Source: Gloeophyllum trabeum ATCC 11539 (Eukaryota; Basidiomycota; Agaricomycetes; Gloeophyllales; Gloeophyllaceae). From it: a stretch of DNA of 64,000 nt. Within the stretch, counting starts at the first letter, position 1. Every line of letters begins with the position of its first letter. The position numbers and the translations under genes were made by a program. Of this stretch, positions 56,245 to 64,000 are shown piece by piece. Location of the stretch: contig NW_006920425.1 of NCBI RefSeq assembly GCF_000344685.1, forward strand, positions 620,197 through 684,196. Direction: 5' to 3'. Under the pieces are notes generated by a model. That model made no database searches, was not told where the DNA came from, and was given only the letters and a program-made list of their open reading frames with translations.

Positions 56245-57042
56245 TTTATCGTACGGACCTCTGGGATCCATATTTTGACCTTCAGTGATAGTTACACTGT
56301 AGGCAGCCGTCTTCAGTTCCGTGATTATCGTTAGACAACGAGAGTGATACGTTGGCTTTGCCCACGTGGTTTGCCCGGAATTAGGCGCGATATCGACTCA
56401 GCTGCAGGCCTTAGGTGCATGCATTCTGTCCGGTCTCGATGTCTATAGGACTCGCCGACGAGAGCCTACGTCGCTGAAATACGGACTACGTAGGCTGAGA
56501 GGTTCGCACTGGCACGACCTCTGAACGGGATTTTAACTTGGTATAGCTACGAGTGCTTCCCACACTGCAGTCTTATTGTTTCGGTGCTCGCACCGGATCT
56601 GATTACGCCCCCATCTCTGAATTGCTGGTAGACGATCCGGCTGGCTGTTCCTTGACTTCCGAGAATCACCCCTGGAGCCTTTAAGCAATGACAATAGCTC
56701 TGAGAAACGTGCTTTTGTTTCGCCTGAGGTCACCGTAGCGAATCTTCATTTCAAACGCCTGTGACCCACGAAGAAGGAACAACGTCACGTTCTTATTATT
56801 TCGAAGATACCTTGAAACACCCCAAACAGGAGGACTCAATCATCAGGTCGTCACGAAGACGGCGGGACCATCGTGATGCGGTAACGTTCATCCTTTTTGT
56901 TATGCAAAGGTATGTATACTCGTCGATTGTCGCCATGGTTCAGCAGTGCCCTCCTCGCTCCATCTGGGTGTCTGTCGCCCGCGCAACGCGTCGTCTGTAG
57001 TTCTAGTCCTCCATTCTATCGTTATCCTAGTGCACTCGGGAT
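56245..57042. other. Intergenic, no gene seen
   Basis: Between two plus-strand genes. No gene or clear element is found. Confidence 0.55.
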
Positions 57043-57856
57043 ATGATGTCTTACCCGTACACGCCAACCTACACGTACCCTCCTCCTCCACCTACCTCGA
57101 ATACTTTGACCCATCACCAACGTATGCACCTGCTCAAATCCACGACCAAACTAGCGAAGGTCTTGGGCGCCCCTCCCAAAGTCGTGGACGTTGAAGTAGA
57201 CTTCGATTCTTGCGATGTCTACCTTCATCGCAATGACGGTACGCCCCCCTCCGCTCTTTCTCAGTTCCCTCCTCTTACGCAGTTACTCAGATCCAATTCA
57301 TGTATCCCTAACACCCAAACATCACCGTTCACACTCCACATCATCGTCCTCAACCCGCTCCTCTATGTCTTCTCGACCCTCCACACCCCGCTCTCCTGTC
57401 AAGTTGACGAAGTCTCGAAGACCAACGACGCCGAAGCCTGCATACTCTCCTACACCGAAGGATCCAGACGATGTGCTCGCGGCAAAACTCTCCAGCATGT
57501 CGCTAGAACCAACCTCCTTCTCTTCCTCAAACATCCAGTCTCGTCCCGAAATACACCTTCCTTCCCGTCCCTCCTACACGACGCCCGTTCTCGCTAGTAC
57601 CCAGCCGGCTGAGCGTAGCTTCACTATTGAGACCGAGCAAACTCAGCGCTTAAGGAAGATGGATCGAGTCAGGCGCAAACTGGGCGAGGGTGTGCCGTTG
57701 GACCTGGTGTTCCCGCAGGAACCGGAGGACACAGACTCTCCTCTCGACGAGAGCCCGCCAGATTATACGAACGGTGAGCATGGTAGTGGGCTGTTTGAAG
57801 ACTGGGGGTTCGCTCGCAGACGGGGGATTAGAAGGGGCGCCTCAACGCGAGTATGA
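57043..57856 (+). CDS. Ser/Pro-rich hypothetical protein
   Basis: Two exons: 57043-57238 and 57291-57856, giving 253 aa. Exon 1 has a Tyr/Pro-rich start (MMSYPYTPTYTYPPPPP), a helix (MHLLKSTTKLAKVLG) and PPKVVDVEVDFDSCDVYLHR. The 52-nt intron joins NDD to PIHVSLTPKH. The middle is a low-complexity Ser/Pro/Arg region (SSMSSRPSTPRSPVKLTKSR). The end has a helical stretch (ETEQTQRLRKMDRVRRKLGE) and VPLDLVFPQEP, then GLFEDWGFARRR. The layout suggests a regulated, mostly disordered protein. No domain is recognised. The second ATG (57046) is an equally good start. Confidence 0.75.
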
Positions 57857-58167
57857 AGCAGAATGAAGGTGAAGCAATTGTGATCCTGGCGATCGCGACG
57901 TCGGTTTATCTCCCATACCTCTCTTCCTCTATCGTTTCGATCATGTATTGCTAGAGTTCCATGCGCCGAAGCTACGTAAGTCTCATGCTTGTCGCCATCT
58001 AGGCTGGCGACCGAGTATTCAGGAAGAATAGAAATTGAGTTTCCCTTACTAACTTGATTGACTGACACTGTGTTCGATTCACTGTCTGCTGCACAAACGG
58101 GGGTAGAATGTGTACAAGTGAAATGTTACATAGCGGTAGGAAAGGAGTACGATGTATCTACAATTTA
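57857..58167. other. Short convergent spacer
   Basis: Holds the 3' ends of the neighbouring plus and minus genes. Nothing else is seen. Confidence 0.5.
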
Positions 58168-59452
58168 TCACTTCCCGACACTCACATCAGAAGCCACAGG
58201 CCAGTCAGGTATCTCGGACACCTTACTTCGGTCGATTCCGTCCAGCCGCGCAGGCATGGTGCTCATCCGGAATTGATTTGTCCGCAGCGATGATAAGGTA
58301 TCTTGTGTGAAGTCGACATTTACTTGGGATAGCGTACCATGCCCTCGAATGATGATCATATTGAAAGCAATGCCCTACATAACGCGATGAGTGCGTTTTA
58401 GAGGACGCCAGGGTAATAACGCTCACAATAGTCTGAACGACCTGATGGATCCGGGTGTCAGCTGAGCATATGCTGACGACAAGAGCAATAAGTAACATAC
58501 GCAATCGGAGAGGGCGTAATCGGCGTTGTTGTTTAGCAGGAATGTCACGAGGGTGAGAAAGGTGAATACGGTATAGAGCAGAGCGGATTCCACAATGATA
58601 CCAATGAGTCTACTGACTCGGCTCTGGAATGTGTTCCGCCAACAGAGATCCCGGGTTTCACGGCCGTGTGACCAGAGCTTGAAGACAATCATCCCTTCAC
58701 CGACAGATGAGAGCCTCACATAGATGCCTCTTTATACGTACATACCTGTGGTCAGGGTATTTTGTGCCAACGTCGCAGCGATCGATACAGTAATGAATGG
58801 TGTTTGATCGGAAGAGATACTCCCTAGGTTATGTCTGTATGCAGTGACGTATATCGCGAGCGCATTAGGCACTTGATACGGATGAACAGAGTATCACTGG
58901 TGAAGCTCAGTGGAACTCACCAACAAACCCGAGCCATAGGATAACTGGGAGCACAATAATGGGCCAGCGGCGGTTAAAGATGATGAAGCAACGGTATATC
59001 TAGGCGTTCATTGACAAGGTGAGTGTTTGAAGGCAGAATGGGTGCACACCAGGATGAGGTCTCCCACTGTGGTCTGCAGGAGATAATTGACGAGTTTCAC
59101 GACATTGATCCAGGACGAAACGTGGCTCAATTCCCCTTCAGCTCCACCTGGACCCGTATAGTACGCGAAGGCGTCCAGAACGTGTACCAAGCACAGCGCC
59201 GTATCATTACTTGCAACAGCAAACATGTAAATCGTGACGACTAAGGCTAGGCGGTGAGCTCCTGTCTTGCCAGTCTTCTTGAGAAGGAGAACGTTCAAGC
59301 AATGGCCCGTCGTTACCAGCAATATCCCTGTTCAGCATCGTGATGATCAGTGCGATAGCGCCGCTATAAGTAGACCGACCGTAAAAGATGCACGTCATGA
59401 ATAGTGCGACTATCTGCGCTGGTCCGATACTGAAGCTCCGGGCCATCCCCAC
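58168..59452 (-). CDS. Seven-helix membrane protein of an Agaricomycete family
   Basis: A multi-exon gene on the minus strand. Exon 1 (59452-59380) ends CIFYG. Exon 2 starts at 59327 and reads ILLVTTGHCLNVLLLKK, then LALVVTIYMFAVASNDTALC and VNYLLQTTVGDLIL. Next come IYRCFIIFNRRWPIIVLPVI, ALAIYVTAYRHN with FITVSIAATLAQNTLTT, an exon with MIVFKLWSHGRETRDL and SRLIGIIVESALLYTVFTFL, and finally VVQTI joined to GIAFNMIIIRGHG. The IIVESALLYT and N-rich loop pattern is characteristic of a widespread mushroom seven-helix family without a known ligand. The hydrophilic C-terminal tail ends at 58168. The start may be at 59452 or six bases later (MARSFS). Confidence 0.8.
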
Positions 59453-60967
59453 AGATGACCTCGAGACCGACGCGTGAAGGACGCAGGTCAGAAAGCCTAG
59501 TCTATATGCAAACCATTATAAACTAGTATTCTTATCCGGCAGGCTGACAGAACCTTCCTACTGAAAGATAAGAGTCGTTGGACGAGGTACAAGATACGCG
59601 CCTTTGCCTCCCGTATGAGACTTCATTAATATAAGAACAGGACGACATATTCACAGAGTCGTGGGCGTGGCAGTGGTCGCAATGTCATGTGGATTGAGAT
59701 GAAATCTTTTGTCTGACGTGAACTATGATGTGATAATTAATCATAGGAGATATGGATATGGTCGTGGCCCTGCCAGTGACAAAGCCTATACACGCAGGCG
59801 ATTTAGATCCGCTAGTTAGAGCGACCTTTAGCATGAAGGACATACTAGACGCGCTAGAAACGATAGCTTCCTCTATTACTGGCTGATAACGGTCGCCATC
59901 ACGGGTCCGGATCAGCACAGGGTCATTTGAAGAGCAAGCATTCCACGGAGCACTTTTAAATCCTTCGAAAATCGCACATGATACCGCCATATGTACGTTG
60001 GAAAGGGAATTCAACGGACCAGTGGCATGAACATGGGGAAAGCTGTACGCATTGAGAATCAAATATAACGATTCAAGTCAAACCAAAGGCACATTTTGCA
60101 CTTGCCGTTGAGATCAGGCGCGCGGCGATCCGCACGACTCTCTTCGGCGAGCCACTAGGGCGCCGAGGCAGGAGGCGAGAGCGGTAAGAAGGGGAAGACA
60201 AGGGGGGGACGCCAGGAGCTATGTGTCGGCGACTGATTTTATGTCACAGCTTGTGGTAGGCTGTGAAGGTGAAGGCGGAATCGACTGGATCGGCCGGCAC
60301 AGTTATTTCCGCTACCTTGGGAGCGAGTCTTGTACCCCCGAGCCCCAAGTCCTTAGCAGGTTGTCCGCCATTTCAAGTTTTGCTAGATCCATTTATTTAC
60401 ATTTGTGTGTCTCCCAAAGAGGCAACATCTTGTCACGCGACATTGTGCTCATCCCATGGCTAAATTCCTGGAGTCTATGGTTCAAACGTTCAGGTTTTCC
60501 CTATATCGGGGGATACGGATGCACAGATAGCTGAGCTATTTATGGGATTTGATTGGAACATACAACCAACTCCTACGTGATTGTGGGGACCAGGCGCATT
60601 CCGGGAGACGCCAAGTCTCTCGGACTCGGACTGCGAAGGTTTTCATATGGTTTCATGGTTCAGCCCTTTACCAGTCTCTATGTCCAAGGTAGCGGGTTGT
60701 GCGGTGCTCGCATGCCCTTACCTCCCTATCAGAAACCCGGCCAAAGTAGCGACTCGCTGACGTAGTCTCATTTAGTAACACAAGGTGATATTCAAGTACG
60801 GCGGCACATGATGAAGCTCATAGCCTCTCCGCTGAGATGAGCACTCGAGCATAGAATCCGAGTCGTCGTCCGAGTCGGAGTCAAGCCAACAACAGAAACT
60901 AATACAAGTATATCGCAGGAGACAAACCAGAGGGTATCTACATGATAATCGCATCGCTAACAATCAA
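59453..60967. other. Intergenic with one unsupported minus-strand frame
   Basis: A 125-codon frame on the minus strand at 59685-60062 (GPLNSLSNVHMAVSCAIFEG) has no recognised motif and is kept only as a note. The rest shows nothing. Confidence 0.4.
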
Positions 60968-63085
60968 TCAAGCTAGGTTTACTACGGGATTGAATCGCCG
61001 TAGTCTGAGGAATATGGATGAATCATTCATGAGTTCCAAGCGAAGATGAAGCAGGAAAGCACGCAGAGTCAATACCGCATCAACGGCAGCCCAATCACTT
61101 GAAGTACCGGATGACATCCCGCCCCAAGCATCCACCCCCAAACGATTCTCTATCCCACTTGCTTGCAATCCAGCGGACATACAAGTGGTTGAACAACCGT
61201 CCGCGCCCTCAGCAAGCCGCCTGAGGTATAAAAGTGTGAAGTCGATCCGTGACGTCTTCCAGCCGGTAGTCTGCTTAAGACCGACGGCTTTCTGGGCACA
61301 CAGCGTCGCGGTATGGATATCGGCAGGGACTGACACTTCCTCCCTCCCGGAACCACCCATTATGATATCTGCGCGACGGCCGATCCACGTGTCTAGCATC
61401 GTGATCTGTAACCATAGGAGAGGAGCCGCCGTCATGCTCCATTCAGCACCACTGTCGTTCTTGACTGCTACCCTTCCTTGAGTAGATCGACTCCGATCGT
61501 ACTCTTCGCACCATCTGCGATCAAGAGCACCGTCCCGCAGAAGCGGATAAAGACGCGCCAGGATGGGGACACCGTCTGTGACCCTTGCCGCGGGCCAGCA
61601 TTGCGCAACCCTCAAGGTGAACTCAGCCAGATTGCAAGATAACCAGCTTCGGAGACCGCCATATTCGCACCCATAGTTGTTGGCTACCTTGAAGTCGTCT
61701 GTAACAAGGACATTGTGCTGACCGCCTCGCATAGCTTCGAATGCAGTCGACGGTATTTCTGCGACACCCATGCCAGACTGTATCGCTGACATCGCAGCCG
61801 TACAGGCGGCCTTCCGCTGATCCCAATCCCACCCATGGAGTAGATCATGAGGAAAGGAGTTCGCGACCGCCATACTGCCGCATATCGATAGGATGAATGG
61901 AAGCGTGGGCGCTTTCGGCTGATTCCATTTGGAATTCCACTTGGGATCGGAATCACCCTCTAGGCCACCCATAACCTCCTTGATGCTAATTTCGTGCCAA
62001 TCCGAGTGGGAGGCTTTCTGACGAGCAGTACGCATGACCACATCGACCGAATTATAGCCCCAGTCGGTAAGCGAGGCCATGGAATCCCCAACTTGAATTA
62101 TTCCTGTCGCAACCCGAAGACACATCTTCAGCTCCGTGGGAGAGGCGACACGGCACTGGGGCTGTATGTGGGGTGCTAATCCTGAGTATCGCGAGAGCTG
62201 TCCTACGCCTTCCTGGTAACGTGTGCTTATACTGCAGTGTCGGCCCGTCATTTGGAGTTCCCTCTGCAGCTCGTCGACCTTGACTATCTTCATATGGAGC
62301 AAGATCCCAAGCTGGATCAGGTCCGACAGGTGGATCTGTGTGGTCGGAGCATCAGCGGATGAAGGGATCGTCTCTGCGTCGAGATAACCATCGGCTGGAA
62401 GTCGCTCCATATCCAAACCTATGTCGGACATCAAATTATACCACGTCGCCTTGCGCGGTACCGCCTTCGAGTATTGCAACTCCAACAGACGCTGCGCTGC
62501 TGACACTTGACGTTTTTCTCGCCACGACAAGCTCCGAAGTGGTATCTCTCCTTGGCTCTCCTTGTCTCGACGGTAGAGCTTTAGCTTTGGTGTCCCGTTC
62601 ACGGTAGGACCCAGAGCGCCGTCAGATACCTCTAGATAGTGCGCGACCATGACGTCGGGTATGGAGTTGAGTAGCTCTCCATATTGGTTCCTCTGCTCCA
62701 TCAAGCTATCTATCGCACTCTCTGTCCTAATCGATGGACGGGCATAGCTGATGCGAAGCCTCCATTCGCCGAAGCTCCAGCGATACTTGTTCTTCTTCGA
62801 CCAGACTCCAACAGATGCGGTATTGACTTTACCGCGGGCAGTAGAGGACGACGCGTACTGCTGAATAACCTGAAGGATAGCAATGAATAGAGCCACAAAG
62901 GCCACTATCAGGGCGACAAAATCCACCGACACTGCCATGCACCTGTCGAGAGAAATATCATCAGCGCAAGAAGGACCTAGGGTAATATTGAGATTCGTAC
63001 TGCTAATGTTGTAGACCGGCCGCGGGGCAAGTATTTTGAGTTGAGCAAGGGAAACTTGCAGACCCGGAAGACCCATGAAGTGCAC
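60968..63085 (-). CDS. Conserved fungal membrane-anchored protein, 705 aa
   Basis: One uninterrupted frame, unusual in this intron-rich window. Near residue 50 a single strong helix (VDFVALIVAFVALFIAILQV) is followed by a juxtamembrane segment VWSKKNKYRWSFGEWRLRIS. The remaining 600 residues are soluble with RSLSWREKRQVSAAQRLLEL, GLDMERLPADGYLDAE, HLSDLIQLGILLHMKIVKVD, GSMAVANSFPHDL and YGGLRSWLSCNLAEFTLRVA. The single N-terminal anchor plus a large cytosolic domain resembles a family found in asco- and basidiomycetes and sometimes annotated as modin-like; that link is from memory and weak. The first ATG (63085) is used. A later ATG just before the helix (MAVSVDF) is possible. Function unknown. 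Confidence 0.8.
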   Translation of the reverse strand: MHFMGLPGLQVSLAQLKILAPRPVYNISSTNLNITLGPSCADDISLDRCMAVSVDFVALIVAFVALFIAILQVIQQYASSSTARGKVNTASVGVWSKKNKYRWSFGEWRLRISYARPSIRTESAIDSLMEQRNQYGELLNSIPDVMVAHYLEVSDGALGPTVNGTPKLKLYRRDKESQGEIPLRSLSWREKRQVSAAQRLLELQYSKAVPRKATWYNLMSDIGLDMERLPADGYLDAETIPSSADAPTTQIHLSDLIQLGILLHMKIVKVDELQRELQMTGRHCSISTRYQEGVGQLSRYSGLAPHIQPQCRVASPTELKMCLRVATGIIQVGDSMASLTDWGYNSVDVVMRTARQKASHSDWHEISIKEVMGGLEGDSDPKWNSKWNQPKAPTLPFILSICGSMAVANSFPHDLLHGWDWDQRKAACTAAMSAIQSGMGVAEIPSTAFEAMRGGQHNVLVTDDFKVANNYGCEYGGLRSWLSCNLAEFTLRVAQCWPAARVTDGVPILARLYPLLRDGALDRRWCEEYDRSRSTQGRVAVKNDSGAEWSMTAAPLLWLQITMLDTWIGRRADIIMGGSGREEVSVPADIHTATLCAQKAVGLKQTTGWKTSRIDFTLLYLRRLAEGADGCSTTCMSAGLQASGIENRLGVDAWGGMSSGTSSDWAAVDAVLTLRAFLLHLRLELMNDSSIFLRLRRFNPVVNLA

Positions 63086-64000
63086 ACATTTTATGCACTC
63101 CTTCGGTCGTGTACAAGGTTCAATGAGTTCAGAGCGGTGCTTGAGTGAATGAATACTTTCAGGTAGTTCGTGCCCGCGTCACTTAGTATGGCAGAGGGGC
63201 GATGTAAGATCTACTTGAATCTGCTTCCGTGTATCTGTGTACTGCATTAATCGGGTGAAATGAGATATGATCCATCGGGTAGGGTGCGTCGCCGTGACGC
63301 TGTATCACTTGAATGTCAAGTACAGCATTGCTGCGGCATGCAGCTACAAATAACGACAAAAGACGCCTGCAAACACGCGCAAAACACGCTCTGCCGCATC
63401 GCTTCTGAAGTGCCGCAACTCGGGACCGAAGAGATATGCAAGTAACAATAGCCATATGCATAAGCTTTGGCAGTACTACTTATTCGAGAAACGAATGAAA
63501 CCGCGGATCTAGAGATCGAAGCTACAGCAGACCAGGATTGAGGGTTGGGCGGCGATAGTCGGCAACAAGAACGTGCATAGCATAGAACGCCCGTGAGAGA
63601 AGTGTAGGCGAGTCCACAGCATCATACTTCCATTCCGATCCAATATACATTCCATGGCTGTGATCCACACGTGAAAACTAGCGTTGAAGAACACGTTGTC
63701 CCCCCCCTTTCATCACAGCTTAGTGACATCGGTGAACAGCACAAATGATCGCTCGAAAGTCGAATGACACAGGTGCGGCGGTGAGGGCTCCGGTCAAGCC
63801 TAGCACGAGCTAACACGGCTCGATCGGCCAGCCGAGCACCTCCAGACTCACGAGTCCCGTCGCTCTGCGCCGCAGGTAACAGCTCGCTATAGCATCGCTG
63901 GAGCGGCCCGGGAATAAAAATGCGTAGTAAATGCCCGTGGGCGGCATACGTTATGCACCACTGAGGCCCGAGTGTGCCACTGGATGACATGGCAGTCATC
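63086..64000. other. Right end of window, no gene seen
   Basis: No supported gene. A minus-strand frame at 63622-63999 runs into the window edge and has no recognisable motif. A short poly-C run lies near 63701. Confidence 0.4.

Noticed and set aside
60223..60534. 103-codon plus-strand frame
   Set aside because: No motif, no splice partners and not conserved within the window.
1..64000. CRISPR arrays, prokaryotic operons, ribosome binding sites
   Set aside because: The window is clearly fungal nuclear DNA with spliced genes; nothing of this kind is present.

Overview
This window is nuclear DNA of a filamentous basidiomycete, most likely a wood-inhabiting Agaricomycete and probably of the Polyporales. 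The evidence is the gene architecture (introns of about 48-65 bases with GTRNGY donors and YAG acceptors, often several per gene) and the families present: DUF6533/DUF6534-type membrane proteins, a 16-cysteine thaumatin-like protein, expanded fungus-specific orphan families, and single-copy autophagy genes with typical basidiomycete exon layouts. No prokaryotic feature, tRNA, rRNA or CRISPR array was seen. All exon models were read by eye from splice signals, frame continuity and comparison between paralogues; none was checked by search or RNA data.

Layout. 0-0.6 kb: a 151-bp tandem repeat. 1.2-2.9 kb: an orphan gene with an N-terminal Cys/His cluster. 4.7-6.5 and 9.9-11.7 kb: two copies of a duplicated segment, each with a 211-aa orphan gene (called B1 and B2 here). 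Between them lies a decayed multi-pass membrane protein gene. 12.7-13.7 kb: thaumatin-like protein. 14.4-18.3 kb: two head-to-tail DUF6533-type genes on the minus strand. 21.6-23.0 kb: an RGG/glycine-rich protein. 24.9-26.9 kb: a large multi-pass membrane protein with a shorter relative at 54.9-56.2 kb. 28.4-31.3 kb: ATG12 and an ATG27-like gene, convergent neighbours. 31.9-34.0 kb: a DUF6534-type gene. 35.3-36.6 kb: a degenerate protein-kinase-like gene. 36.8-39.1 kb: a secreted six-hairpin glycosidase-like protein. 39.8-41.7 kb: a PUA/ASCH-like protein and an AIM32-like thioredoxin-fold protein.

43-54 kb is an accessory block built by repeated local duplication. Plus-strand genes share a CxxC...H...C terminal motif (at 43.3, 45.4 and 48.6 kb). 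They are interleaved with a minus-strand tandem family (units A, A', B, C and D between 46.8 and 53.9 kb) that shares exon structure, a 63-nt intron at the same place and repeated spacers. An exact 94-bp tandem duplication sits directly upstream of the last unit. This block is the most plausible site of an undescribed lineage-specific gene system; its function cannot be read from the sequence. 57-64 kb returns to ordinary genes: a Ser/Pro-rich protein, a seven-helix membrane protein and a 705-aa membrane-anchored protein.

Functional links visible are limited. ATG12 and ATG27 both belong to autophagy. The glycosidase and the thaumatin-like protein are secreted and would act at the cell wall or on substrate. 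The membrane protein families suggest sensing or transport, but their roles are unknown.
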